Shown here piece after piece: positions 1 to 8,750 of a stretch of 64,000 nucleotides of DNA. Both the position numbers and the translations under genes were made by a program. Source of the stretch: JAFGJQ01 sp964586145 (GTDB lineage: Bacteria > Planctomycetota > Phycisphaerae > UBA1845); NCBI GenBank assembly GCA_964586145.1, contig CAZPHH010000002.1, positions 51,338 through 115,337 of the forward strand, given 5' to 3'. The notes below the pieces were generated by a model, which was given only the letters and a program-made list of their open reading frames with translations, had not been told where the DNA came from and did not search any database. Numbering within the stretch: position 1 is the first letter of the stretch; every line of letters starts with the position of its first letter.

Positions 1-477
1 CGGCACGCTGATGATCGCCAGGCCACCGGGTCGCAGCACGTCGGCGTGGGCCTGCACGGCCCGCAGTCGGTCGGGTCCGCGGAAGTGCTCAATCACACCG
101 AGCGAGAGCGAAACGTCAAAGGTGCCCGCGAGTTGGCCGGCGGCGGAGAGATCGGTACGCACGCACTCTGCCGAGAGTCCTTCCCGTGCGAATCGCTCGG
201 ACGCCTGGCTCAAGGCGGTCTGAGAAAGATCGAGAAGGGTGACTTGCGCGCCATGCCGGGCCAGCAGCAGGGACAGATCACCACGCCCGGCCCCGAGCTC
301 GATCGTGTGAATACCTTCCATCCCACCAAATGCCTCTTGTAAGGCATCGCGAATGACGGTCCATCGCGTGCTCTGCTCCTCACGGCGGAGTCGGGCGTGG
401 TCCTTGTCCTCGCTGGGCACGTGCCGCCAGACACGTTCCCAGACAGGCAGTGCCTCGATGGGACCTTGGGTGGTCAT
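1..477 (-). CDS. class I SAM-dependent methyltransferase (partial, 3' end outside window)
   Basis: The reading frame is open from an ATG at 477 to base 1 (159 codons), so the C-terminus is missing. Residues 59-67 read IELGAGRGD, the glycine-rich SAM-binding motif I of Rossmann-fold methyltransferases. It is followed by an acidic residue in LLDLS (motif II) and by a VIEHF segment and a VLRPGG segment typical of the family. The ATG overlaps the stop codon of the upstream glycosyltransferase by four bases (ATGA), so the two are probably translationally coupled. The substrate is unknown. Being next to a GT2 enzyme and a second methyltransferase suggests methylation of a sugar in a surface glycan (inference). 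Confidence 0.85.
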   Translation of the reverse strand, partial: MTTQGPIEALPVWERVWRHVPSEDKDHARLRREEQSTRWTVIRDALQEAFGGMEGIHTIELGAGRGDLSLLLARHGAQVTLLDLSQTALSQASERFAREGLSAECVRTDLSAAGQLAGTFDVSLSLGVIEHFRGPDRLRAVQAHADVLRPGGLAIISVP

Positions 478-1466
478 GGAACGGCGGTCTCCTCCGACGA
501 GGTGTGCGGAAGACGGGTTCGCATCATCTCCCACAGGGTCTGCGCGATCCAGACCGAGCCGCGGAAATCCGGCCGATGGAGCCAGGCCCGTTGAAAATGC
601 CGCAGGGCCGGCTGGAAGCGACCGGCCTTGAAGGCGTCGAAACCCATCTGGCGGCAGCAGGTCACCATCTGGTCGCGCAGGCATCGCCTGGCCTCGCGCG
701 ACACGTTCGGAAACCGCCGGCGAATGCGGGTGACTGCTGCATACTGCTGTCGCACGTTCGATGCGGGGCAGCGAGTGGACGCGCTGTCCCGCTGGCAATA
801 CTGAACGCTCAAGGGCTCGTCGACGTAGCCGCACGGCGCTCGGGCGGCGACCTCCAGGAAGAACAGCCACTCCTCCGAGTACGTCTGATCGGTGAGGAAA
901 CGAACATCCGTCCCCAGAACGTCCCGACGAACCATTCCGGTGATCGTGGGAATGCAGTATCGGCGGACGAGGTGATCCACGGCGTCCGGGCCGCAGACGA
1001 ACTGGTGGTCACCGAGGTCTTCGGCGGGAATGCAACGGACCATCGGTCCGTAACGGTCAATCGTGCTGCGATACCGCGCTCCGTCCAGCGCCTGCGCGGA
1101 CATGTCGCTGAACACCAGTCCGAGCTCGGGCCGGCGTTCAAACAAGGCAACCTGCCGAGCCAACTTCTGAGGGAGAAATGCGTCATCCGAGTCGAGAAAC
1201 GCAACGTACCGCCCGGTTGTCCGGTCGATGCCGGCGTTCCGGGCTGCGCTGGCGCCGCCATGCGCCTGGCGGATTACGATCAGCCGGCGGCCGAGCGAGG
1301 CGGCGTAGCCCGAGAGCAGGGCATCGGTGTCGTCCGTGGATCCGTCATCCACGATGATCAGCTCCCAATGAGGGTACGTCTGTCCGATGACGGAGTCGAT
1401 CGCCCGCCCGAGCAGGTGGGCGCGGTTGAAGGTGGGCAGAATGACGGAGACCGCTCGGTTGCTCAT
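474..1466 (-). CDS. family 2 glycosyltransferase
   Basis: This 330-residue protein begins MSNRAVSVILPTFNR, the classical GT2 N-terminus. Asp40-Asp41 in IIVDDGSTDDT bind the nucleotide sugar and Asp92-Ser-Asp94 in FLDSDDAF is the metal-binding DXD motif of the GT-A fold. There is no membrane segment, so it is probably a cytosolic or peripheral enzyme. An in-frame ATG at 1517 exists but would overlap the preceding gene by 37 bases; the start at 1466 leaves a 14-base gap and gives the normal N-terminus. It sits between two methyltransferase genes and overlaps the downstream one by four bases, so it belongs to a polysaccharide or glycoconjugate operon. Donor and acceptor cannot be told from sequence. 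Confidence 0.9.
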   Translation of the reverse strand: MSNRAVSVILPTFNRAHLLGRAIDSVIGQTYPHWELIIVDDGSTDDTDALLSGYAASLGRRLIVIRQAHGGASAARNAGIDRTTGRYVAFLDSDDAFLPQKLARQVALFERRPELGLVFSDMSAQALDGARYRSTIDRYGPMVRCIPAEDLGDHQFVCGPDAVDHLVRRYCIPTITGMVRRDVLGTDVRFLTDQTYSEEWLFFLEVAARAPCGYVDEPLSVQYCQRDSASTRCPASNVRQQYAAVTRIRRRFPNVSREARRCLRDQMVTCCRQMGFDAFKAGRFQPALRHFQRAWLHRPDFRGSVWIAQTLWEMMRTRLPHTSSEETAVP

Positions 1467-1480
1467 GTGTGGTTTGGGAC

Positions 1481-2260
1481 TCACCGGCTTTCTGCCGGCC
1501 GGCGGCACGTGGTCCACATCCAGTAGTCATGGCCGAGGCCGACTTGGATTCGCAGAGGCGTCAGGCCGAACCGGCGCAATCGACGCCGCCATTCACACGG
1601 CGTGAACGTGACGCCGCCGAAACGTACCGACTTGCCCTCCCGCCATTGCCAGCATCGGTTGCTGCGAAGGACCTCGCGGCCGGCCATGCGGCGGACCACG
1701 TTTTTCACGCGCTCCACGACGGGCAGCGAGCCCTCACGCCAGTTCTGGATACGGCAGTAGCCGCCGGGCCTCAGGACCCGGGCGATCTCGGCCAGGTAGG
1801 CATCCACCACCTCGTACAGCGTGATGTGCTGAAAAGCCAGGTGCGAGAAGACGAAATCGACGCTGGAATCGGCAATCATCTCCAGCGAGCGCCCGTCGTT
1901 CAGGTGCAGCGACGTGTTACGCGTGTCCGCCAGATATCGCCGCGCATAGCCGAGCATGCGCTCGCTGAGGTCCACGCCGGCGACGTGTCCGCACCGGCCC
2001 GCCAGCGCCTTCATCAGCCGGCCCACGCCGCAGCCGATCTCCAGGCAGTGCCAATCGCCGTCGAGCGGAACGCCGTCCAGAATCTGCTCGATTGCCGTCT
2101 GTGTCTCCCGCTGCCAGATTCGCTCCAGCTCCCGCGGATCGCGGGCCTCGTCAATCTCCGGCGACGAGCAGACCCGCCCGAACCGGGCCGTGCCCTCGTC
2201 CGCAACGTCCCAGAACTCCCGCGTGTCGCGGAGCCATTGCTGGTACTCGGTTGCCTGCAC
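1481..2260 (-). CDS. class I SAM-dependent methyltransferase
   Basis: This 259-residue protein starts with GTG at 2260, seven bases after a good GGAG ribosome-binding site. Residues 73-80 (LEIGCGVG) are SAM-binding motif I, followed by GVDLS (motif II), a DFVFSHLAFQH segment and the post-motif LRPGG, all typical of methyltransferase-11/25 type enzymes acting on small molecules or lipids. It lies 14 bases before the glycosyltransferase gene and is probably cotranscribed with it. The Trp/Arg-rich N-terminal 65 residues are not a recognised domain. The methyl acceptor is unknown. Confidence 0.87.
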   Translation of the reverse strand: MQATEYQQWLRDTREFWDVADEGTARFGRVCSSPEIDEARDPRELERIWQRETQTAIEQILDGVPLDGDWHCLEIGCGVGRLMKALAGRCGHVAGVDLSERMLGYARRYLADTRNTSLHLNDGRSLEMIADSSVDFVFSHLAFQHITLYEVVDAYLAEIARVLRPGGYCRIQNWREGSLPVVERVKNVVRRMAGREVLRSNRCWQWREGKSVRFGGVTFTPCEWRRRLRRFGLTPLRIQVGLGHDYWMWTTCRRPAESR

Positions 2261-2614
2261 AAGGTCTCCTTCCGACCGCCGTACGGCCTGTCGAGTGATT
2301 CATCGTCCGAAAACCGGTTGACCCTTAGCCGGGCGGACGGTTGCCCGGTCGGTCCCGGCGGGGGGAACGCAGGCACGCTCCCGCTCGAGCTCGTCACCAG
2401 TGATAACCTTCTTTTTGAAAAAGGGTTCGGTTCGCATAGGGCCGGCCGGCCCGGGCCTGTGGCGTGTCGAACGCTCGGCGGACACCTGCGATTCTCGCTG
2501 CCCCCGAGACGGCCCTTTTTCCGATAAAACCGGGTGCTGCGACGGGCAAAGCCGCGCGGCGGGCAGGAGCCAGGCTGAAATCGCAGATGATGGACAAGCA
2601 GAAAGGGTTGAGCC
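2261..2614. other. intergenic region between divergent genes
   Basis: No convincing gene is present. At 2405-2427 lies an imperfect hairpin with T/A-rich arms (AACCTT.TTT pairing with AAA.AGGGTT, one mismatch and one G-T pair), which could terminate weakly on either strand. A stretch ending at 2608 (AAAGGG) serves as ribosome-binding site for the plus-strand gene at 2615. I could not find a convincing pair of promoter hexamers for either direction. Confidence 0.5.
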
Positions 2615-3733
2615 GTGCCGGATAGCATTCCCCTGGTCAATCTCAAGCTGATGCACGATGAGATCGCCGACGAGCTGCAGCAGGCGATTCGGGAAGTGAT
2701 CGACTCCAACTGGTTTGTGGGCGGGCCCGTCTTCCAGCGGTTCGCCGCCGGCGTAGCCTCGTACTGCGGCGTCGACCACTGCATCCCGTGCGGCAGCGGG
2801 ACGGACGCCATCCACCTCGCGCTGCGGGCGGCGCTGGGCATCGGCGACGGCGAGCAGGAAGTCATCACCGTGTCGCACACTTTCGTCGGCACCGTGGAGG
2901 CGATCGCGCAGGCCGGCTATCAGCCCGTGCTCGTGGACGTGAATCCACAGACCTACGTGATGGACCTGGACCAGGTGGAAAAGGCGATCACGTCACGCAC
3001 GCGGGCGATCGTTCCCGTGCATCTGTACGGCCAGATGGTGGACATGCCGCGGCTCGCCCAGATCGCCCGCAAGCACGACCTGGTCGTCATCGAAGACGCC
3101 GCCCAGTGCCACGGCGCCACCTACGACGGGTATAAGCCCGGGCAACTCAGCCGGGCGGCTGCGTTCGGCTTCCACCCGGGCGACAACCTCGGCGCCTGGG
3201 GCGACGCGGGCGCCGTGGTCACTCAGTACGAGCCGCTCGCACAGACCGTTCTCATGCTGTCCGATCACGGGCGGCAGTCGAAATACGAGTACGGCGAAGT
3301 CGGCATGAACTCACGCACCGACACCCTCCAGGCTGCCGTCCTGAACACCAAGCTGCGCCACCTGGATCGATGGAACACGTCCCGCCGCCAGATCGCAGGC
3401 TGGTATCGCGAGGATCTGTCGTCAGACACCACCTGCATTCTGCCTGCCGTCGATCCGAAAGCCGAGCACGTGTACCACCGGTTCGTGATTCAGGTGGATG
3501 ATCGAGATGACCTCCTGAAGCATCTGCAGAAGCAGGGCGTCGGGGCCGGCATCCACTATCCGATTCCCATGCACGAGCAGCCGGCCTATGAGTTCCTCGG
3601 GCTCGCTCCGCACGACCTGCCGGTGACCCACGAACTGTGCAAACGCATTCTGTCGCTCCCGATTCACCCCGGCATGACCCGGGCCCAGGTCCAGCGCGTG
3701 GCCGGCCTGGTCCGATCTGCCGTGGCCGTCTGA
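2615..3733 (+). CDS. DegT/DnrJ/EryC1/StrS-family PLP-fold protein lacking the Schiff-base lysine
   Basis: This 372-residue protein has a GTG start seven bases after AAAGGG. It aligns by eye along its whole length with sugar aminotransferases of the DegT family: CGSGTDAIHLALRA (phosphate-binding turn), EDAAQCHGA (Asp that contacts the PLP ring nitrogen), MNSRTDTLQAAVL and a C-terminal YHRFVIQV segment. The usual active-site motif is FxPGKNLGAxGDAGA; here residues 186-198 read FHPGDNLGAWGDA, so the lysine that carries PLP is Asp190 (codon GAC). Members with His at this place act as 3-dehydratases (ColD); an Asp form is not one I know. It may be a non-aminotransferase enzyme, a regulator or a structural partner. 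Start, length and all other motifs are intact, so it is not an obvious pseudogene. Confidence 0.85.
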   Translation: MPDSIPLVNLKLMHDEIADELQQAIREVIDSNWFVGGPVFQRFAAGVASYCGVDHCIPCGSGTDAIHLALRAALGIGDGEQEVITVSHTFVGTVEAIAQAGYQPVLVDVNPQTYVMDLDQVEKAITSRTRAIVPVHLYGQMVDMPRLAQIARKHDLVVIEDAAQCHGATYDGYKPGQLSRAAAFGFHPGDNLGAWGDAGAVVTQYEPLAQTVLMLSDHGRQSKYEYGEVGMNSRTDTLQAAVLNTKLRHLDRWNTSRRQIAGWYREDLSSDTTCILPAVDPKAEHVYHRFVIQVDDRDDLLKHLQKQGVGAGIHYPIPMHEQPAYEFLGLAPHDLPVTHELCKRILSLPIHPGMTRAQVQRVAGLVRSAVAV

Positions 3734-3776
3734 CGCAGAGCACCGACACAGACGCGTCGCTTCACTCAGAGAACAA

Positions 3777-3813
3777 GGCACCCCATCGCGGGCCATGTCC
3801 GCGATGGGGTGCC
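3777..3813. terminator. strong bidirectional hairpin between convergent genes
   Basis: GGCACCCCATCGCGG at 3777-3791 pairs perfectly with CCGCGATGGGGTGCC at 3799-3813 across a seven-base loop. It lies 43 bases after the DegT-like gene and 37 bases after the end of the convergent hydrolase gene, where a shared terminator is expected. Neither side has a clear T-run, so it may act in a Rho-assisted way or by protecting mRNA ends. Confidence 0.7.
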
Positions 3814-3850
3814 GGCGTTCCTGCAGATACGTGCCCGGGCGCGGGGACGC

Positions 3851-6202
3851 CTATCCTGTGAACGCCTCCTGGAACGTCTGGAAATCCTCGGCGTCCACGT
3901 CGCCGTCTGCGTCAACGTCAAAGAGGTCGCATCCCGCCGCGATCGGCCCCGCGTTCGGGCCGGTGACGCAGTCAGCGAACCGCACGTAGTCCGCCACGTC
4001 CACGTCACCGTCCACGTCATAATCACCCGGCAGCCACGGGCCGATCGCGAAGTTCACCTCCGTCATCCCGGCCCGCTCCACGAGCACCGACGGACGCGAT
4101 ACGTCGGGCGTGGCGCCATAGCCGGCCGACACCTCCAGAATCGTCCCGCTCGCACCGGCCGGCAGGTTCTGAATCAGGAATCGGCCGTTCGCGTCCGTCT
4201 GCGTCGTTGCGGACGCACCGGCGTGAACCACGGCATGGTCAACGGGCAGCCCTGTGTTGCCGTCCACCACGCGGCCGTACACGGATCCTTTCGTCGCGTA
4301 CGGCGGCAATCGCCACGGCATGGTCGGGACCGTGTCCGTTGTCGTGAACAGGTTCGCGGCCACATACGGATACCAGTTTGCCCACGGTTCGCCGCCGTTG
4401 TTGGTGGATCGGTACGAGTACGTGCATAGCCCGTCCGCGCCGGCGTTGCGGGCATACGCCATCTGCGTGATGCTGTTCGCAAACGTGTTCATGTAGATGC
4501 CCGGCCCGATGACCGCCTGGCGGCCGTACGCCGCGGTCCAGGCGACGGTGTTGTCGACCCACTGCCGGTAGGTCACCGGGTAGCTGCCCTCACTGAAGTA
4601 GCACATGGGAATGGCGGTATCCAGGTACCCCAACTCCATCCACAATCGCCAGTCACTGAACACGTCGTAGTACGGTCGGGTCTGCGTGAAATCCGTATTG
4701 GCCGGATACCACGTGACCAACGCACCCGAGTGTCGGATCGGCTGCCGCGGGCTGTTCACCAGGGGGATTTCCGTCATGGCCCGGCGTACCACTTCGGTGA
4801 CCGTCGTGCGGCGAAAATCATCCCAGGATTCTTCACCGTCATACGGCGGCGTGCCCACGTATCCCGTCAGCGCTTTGAACCGAGCCAGTGTTGACCCGGC
4901 GTAGTTCACGTCTGACGGGTACCCCGCGTCCTTCGTGGTGTACCGGATGTAGTCCCAGTGAATGCCGTCCACCGCATAGTTGCTGCAGATCTCCACGATG
5001 ATGCTGGACAGGTAGTCCTGCACGTCGGGCGAACCCGCATCCAGCGTGTAGTAGTTGCTCACCTTCTCCGGGCCGCCCCCCATCTCGGCCCGCGGAACCA
5101 TGATCCATTCCGGATGGGCCGCCAGGATCGGGTTCCCAGGCGGCGGCCAGACGCTCGACACCCGAAACGCCACCAGCCACGCATGCACTTCAAGGCCGTT
5201 TGCGTGCGCCTGCTGAATCATGTACGCCAGCGGGTCGAACGACGGATCGATGTCCGAGGCCTTCGGTATGATGTTGGAGTTCCAATACGCCCCGTGGGCG
5301 CTGGTGCCCGTATCCTGAAACGCCAGCACCTCCGGGACGATCACGTTGTATCGCCCCGCAATGGCGTTGCTGATCATCGTGTCCACCTGCGCGGGAGTCT
5401 TGAATCCGATGCCGAATGCGTCGATCCAGAACGCGCGAAACTCCCCCCCGCCCGGTGCGGACGGCGCGAACACGGCCGTGACCGTCTTGTCCTGGTCCAT
5501 GGAGACGGTCGTGCTTGCCGCGCCGGGGTTCGCCGCACCCGCTCCCGCGGAAACGTCCCAGGAATCAAACCGCCAGCCCGCGGCGGGCGATGCGCTGATC
5601 GGCTGGCTTGCTCCCTGAGAAACGGCGTACGGCCCGCCCGCGGCCGGGGTCACCGTGCCGGCGCCCGCCGGTTCGACCGCCATGGTCAGATGCACCGTGC
5701 CCGAACCGACCCGGTCAAAACGCACCGCATCCGCGATGACTACGTGCGCACTGGCATCGGTGTTCAACCGGACATATCCGCTCGTCCCTGAGTCAAAATC
5801 GTAGGCCCCAAGGCTGAACCACGTCTCGCCGTTGATCTGCTGGTTTACCGACACGGCCGAAGACCCGGTCGCGTGATGAACCGTGAACGGTGCGTTCACG
5901 GCCCGGTTGGCGCCCTGAACGTACCAGACAGTCACTTCGTACGTGCCGTTCTCCGGCAAATCGGGTCGCCATTCCACCTCGCCCGGCTCACCGCCGCCGC
6001 CCGACGTGAGCGACCACACGTAGTCCGCTCCGTACGGCGCGCCGTACACGCCGGAGGTCCACTCGCCGTAAAAGACGGTGAAGCCCGCATCCGCGTTGTC
6101 CACGATCACCGTTTGCCCGCCGGCAACCGCCGCAAGCATCCCGAGAACGCACACGCCACACGCTGTGGGTAGACCCACGCTGCGCAAACCGATTCGCTGC
6201 AT
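3851..6202 (-). CDS. secreted GHL10-type (DUF187) glycoside hydrolase with golvesin-like, Ig-like and dockerin-like domains
   Basis: The protein has 783 residues with an ATG at 6202 placed eight bases after AAGGAG; a TTG six bases upstream is too close to that site. A signal peptide covers about residues 1-30. Next come a golvesin/xanthan-lyase C-terminal-like domain (about 32-145, TYEVTVWYVQGANRAVNAPF), a divergent InlB-like repeat (about 155-230), and a family 10-like TIM barrel (about 235-600, with FRAFWIDAFGIGFKTP and GIHWDYIRY). Then follow a carboxypeptidase-regulatory-like beta domain (GSVYGRVVDG.TGLPV) and two EF-hand loops (DYDVDGDVDVADY and DVDADGDVDAEDF, 723-783) as in type I dockerins. 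The barrel family is known from secreted polysaccharide-active proteins; the substrate here is unknown. Dockerin-like tails are common in planctomycetes, where no cohesin partner is established; none is in this window. Confidence 0.85.
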   Translation of the reverse strand: MQRIGLRSVGLPTACGVCVLGMLAAVAGGQTVIVDNADAGFTVFYGEWTSGVYGAPYGADYVWSLTSGGGGEPGEVEWRPDLPENGTYEVTVWYVQGANRAVNAPFTVHHATGSSAVSVNQQINGETWFSLGAYDFDSGTSGYVRLNTDASAHVVIADAVRFDRVGSGTVHLTMAVEPAGAGTVTPAAGGPYAVSQGASQPISASPAAGWRFDSWDVSAGAGAANPGAASTTVSMDQDKTVTAVFAPSAPGGGEFRAFWIDAFGIGFKTPAQVDTMISNAIAGRYNVIVPEVLAFQDTGTSAHGAYWNSNIIPKASDIDPSFDPLAYMIQQAHANGLEVHAWLVAFRVSSVWPPPGNPILAAHPEWIMVPRAEMGGGPEKVSNYYTLDAGSPDVQDYLSSIIVEICSNYAVDGIHWDYIRYTTKDAGYPSDVNYAGSTLARFKALTGYVGTPPYDGEESWDDFRRTTVTEVVRRAMTEIPLVNSPRQPIRHSGALVTWYPANTDFTQTRPYYDVFSDWRLWMELGYLDTAIPMCYFSEGSYPVTYRQWVDNTVAWTAAYGRQAVIGPGIYMNTFANSITQMAYARNAGADGLCTYSYRSTNNGGEPWANWYPYVAANLFTTTDTVPTMPWRLPPYATKGSVYGRVVDGNTGLPVDHAVVHAGASATTQTDANGRFLIQNLPAGASGTILEVSAGYGATPDVSRPSVLVERAGMTEVNFAIGPWLPGDYDVDGDVDVADYVRFADCVTGPNAGPIAAGCDLFDVDADGDVDAEDFQTFQEAFTG

Positions 6203-6681
6203 CGCCAAGACTCCTTGATCGCTCGTCTTTCTTGCGGTGTACCGGGCGCCCGATCACTGCCTCAGGCTCCCGGTGCGATGGCGCATCCCAACGCTTTGCC
6301 GCAGCACTGATTATAGCGGGCGGCCTCCCGAAACGGCGCGCCGAAAATCACAATCCGGCGCCTTCTTGCAGATATGGCTTCAATCGTCGCATTGCGGCTG
6401 CAAGCCCGCGCGACGGGATCGGTCTGCTCAGACGCCTCATGGGACGATTGTGCCATGCCCACGGGGCGTTGGGGAGCTCGAGGGCAGGTGGAGAGGTTTT
6501 GTGGCTCTGGTAACGGTTCTCGGACCTTCAACACGCCCGTTTCGACGGGCGCGCCGAACGAGCAGGGCCGATCAGGTCCGGGAAACCGCTGTGCCGAGAG
6601 AGGGCACAAGCACGGCGACACACCGCGCGGGTGTGACGCATGCTTCACACAACTCCTTCCGTCCGAGCTTCGTCGGACGCT
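6203..6681. other. intergenic region upstream of the GHL10 gene
   Basis: No gene is supported. On the minus strand a perfect TATAAT lies at 6315-6310, about 110 bases before the hydrolase ATG, but no good -35 box is seen at the usual distance. Two hairpins stand downstream of the PEP-CTERM gene that ends at 6682: CACACC/GGTGTG at 6619-6635, and CGCCCGT/ACGGGCG with a TTCG loop at 6534-6551. Either could be its terminator. Confidence 0.45.
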
Positions 6682-7710
6682 TCAGCGGACGCGGCGGTCC
6701 GCTCGCCGGCCTGCCAGAAGCGTCAAGCCGCCCAGGAGCACCAGCAACACTGCCGATGGCTCGGGGACGTGGGGGACGTACGTCACGAATACGCTGTTGA
6801 AGCCCACGGAGAAGGCGGATGCAGCGCTGAAGCCTTCGTCGGTCAGCAAGACACGGCCGTACCGGTCGCCGAGAACGATGGTGCCGTCCGGCAGGACGTC
6901 CACGTCATACAGATCCACAGGCGGGCTCGCCGTGGCGAGGTTGGTGGTGGCCAGCCACTCGCCGTTGGGGTTCAGCCGGTGGAGTTCTCCGTCGGGGTCC
7001 GCGATGAAGATGTCGCCGGCGGCATTGGCGGCCACGGAGCGATGGGCCGTCGATCCGAGCGATGCGGTCAGGTCGAGCCTGCCCGTGCGGGCCAGGGTGA
7101 TCGGATCGTATACGTCCAGCCGGCTTCCGCCGGGGCTCGTGCTGGGGTAGAGAACATACAGCAGTCCATCCAACCCCAGGTTGAGGTCAATCGGCTCGAT
7201 GTCGAGCGCGAACCGCTGCGCCGTGGACTGGTCCCGGTCGAAGCGGATGACACCCTTCGCAGTGCCGCTTAACGTCACCATGTCCGTGACGAAGGCGTAC
7301 TGCTCGTACGCCGCGATTCCGCCGTACGCCTCGTTCTGGAGGTTGCTCCACCCGGTGAAGGTTGTATGGGACCAGGACTCTGTGACCGGATCGTAACAAC
7401 TCAGATATGGCGCCGCCGTGCCGTTGTACACCAGGACATGGCCCTGACGGTCCACGACGATGTCGCGGGCACGCTCTGCCGCCGGCCCGGGGTAGGGGAT
7501 GGGGACGGTCTGGACCCAATCGCCCGAGGGCGTAAACTCGAGCAGCATCTGGTCGGTGTGGATCAGCAGGTTGCCGCCGGTCAACGGTGTCGCGTCCGCA
7601 ACGGCGGCCGTTGCGAGCAACACACCGAGCGCCGGGCCCCCGAAGAGCCGGCGGATCGACCGGCCGGGGCGCTGCCATACTCGTCGGACTCGGTTCGTCG
7701 TCGTGGACAT
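6682..7710 (-). CDS. PEP-CTERM protein with beta-propeller-like repeats
   Basis: This 342-residue exported protein starts at an ATG seven bases after a strong GGAGGAG site; the frame is open far upstream but that part does not look like protein. Residues about 15-45 form a twin-Arg-rich then hydrophobic signal peptide. The middle has repeated segments of the NHL/propeller style (GDIFIADPDGELHRLNPNGE, PDGTIVLGDRYGRVLLTDEG). The C-terminus is VPEPSAVLLVLLGGLTLLAGRR, that is a PEP motif, a membrane helix and a basic tail, recognised by exosortase systems. It is probably sorted to the cell surface or exopolysaccharide. The exosortase itself is not in the window. Function beyond sorting is unknown. 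Confidence 0.85.
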   Translation of the reverse strand: MSTTTNRVRRVWQRPGRSIRRLFGGPALGVLLATAAVADATPLTGGNLLIHTDQMLLEFTPSGDWVQTVPIPYPGPAAERARDIVVDRQGHVLVYNGTAAPYLSCYDPVTESWSHTTFTGWSNLQNEAYGGIAAYEQYAFVTDMVTLSGTAKGVIRFDRDQSTAQRFALDIEPIDLNLGLDGLLYVLYPSTSPGGSRLDVYDPITLARTGRLDLTASLGSTAHRSVAANAAGDIFIADPDGELHRLNPNGEWLATTNLATASPPVDLYDVDVLPDGTIVLGDRYGRVLLTDEGFSAASAFSVGFNSVFVTYVPHVPEPSAVLLVLLGGLTLLAGRRADRRVR

Positions 7711-7991
7711 CTGTCTTCTCCTCCCTTTTGTGTGGATACGAATTGCGTGAACTCCGCGCGGCATGGACAGACGCGGCGCAGAGCCGTTCCGGACGGGCAG
7801 ACATGCCGTCCTCACATCTACCATAACGAAGCCCACAAACCGCTTGCTGGAAGTGTTGAAGAAGCCGTACGACCGCGAGACAGGTCTTCTCTCTCTTTCG
7901 CCGCGCCCGCCGATTCCCTCCCTGCAAGCAACACGCGTGTATCGGAATCCCGCGCCGTTGTCAAGACCAGGCGGACAAAGTTTGTCCTCGC

Positions 7992-8669
7992 TCAGCCGAT
8001 TACCGGGTCGGTTCGGCGAGTGCCGTCGGAGAGGTCCGAACAGTCCTCCGGTCCGGTTTCCAATGGGCGAAACTGCCCCGATTCCGGGTGAAACGCAAAG
8101 ACCTCGCCGGTCTCGATCTTGTAGACCCAGCCGTGCAGTCGCAGCCGCCCCTCGGCCAAAGCCGCCGCAACAGACGGGTGCGTACGCACGTTTTCCAACT
8201 GGACCAGCACGTTCTCCTCGACGGCCGCGGCCACTCGTGCCGGACCCTCCAGGCTTGCGTAGTTCTCGCCGATGATCCGGCGCGTCGAATCCGCGTAACC
8301 CAACCAGGCCCGGACGGCCGGCATGGTCTCGACATCGCCGGGCGCCAGCAGGGCCTGCATGGCCCCACACCCGGAATGACCGCAGACGATCACGTCGCGG
8401 ATGCCCAGGGCGACCACCGCGAATTCGATGGTGGCGGCCTCCCCGTTCGTGCCGGAGCCGTGCGGCGGAACGATGTTGCCGGCGTTCCGAAGGATGAAAA
8501 GCTCACCCGGTTCGGTCTGTGTGATCAGGTTGGGATCGATGCGGGAATCCGAGCAGGTGATGAACAGGGCCATGGGCCGCTGGCCGACGGCCAGCCGCTC
8601 GAACAGGTCGCGGCGGGTCCCGAACACGTGTTTCTGAAAAGTATGCACTCCCCGCACGAGCTTCTGCAT
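7992..8669 (-). CDS. beta-class carbonic anhydrase
   Basis: The 225-residue enzyme interconverts CO2 and bicarbonate in the cytosol. The zinc ligands of beta-class enzymes are present: Cys39 and Asp41-Arg43 in TCSDSRIDP, and His98 and Cys101 in CGHSGCGAM. RNAGNIVPP, the conserved active-site loop, lies at 61-69. The start at 8669 follows AGGA by eight bases; the frame is open further upstream (to 8747) but the family N-terminus matches MQKLVRGVHTFQ. It is close to, but 281 bases before, the PEP-CTERM gene, so it is probably transcribed alone. Length is normal for the SulP-associated clade of bacterial enzymes; no transporter is adjacent. Confidence 0.95.
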   Translation of the reverse strand: MQKLVRGVHTFQKHVFGTRRDLFERLAVGQRPMALFITCSDSRIDPNLITQTEPGELFILRNAGNIVPPHGSGTNGEAATIEFAVVALGIRDVIVCGHSGCGAMQALLAPGDVETMPAVRAWLGYADSTRRIIGENYASLEGPARVAAAVEENVLVQLENVRTHPSVAAALAEGRLRLHGWVYKIETGEVFAFHPESGQFRPLETGPEDCSDLSDGTRRTDPVIG

Positions 8670-8750
8670 GGTTTGGCATTCCTGTGGCCGACGCGGGAAG
8701 ACTCCCTCCGTCGACAGAATGTTGCAGCACCGAAAAACCGTGAACAAAAC

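Noticed and set aside
6682..8370. Long N-terminal extension of the PEP-CTERM protein
   Set aside because: The upstream frame overlaps the carbonic anhydrase gene and is not protein-like; a strong ribosome-binding site and a signal peptide mark the start at 7710.
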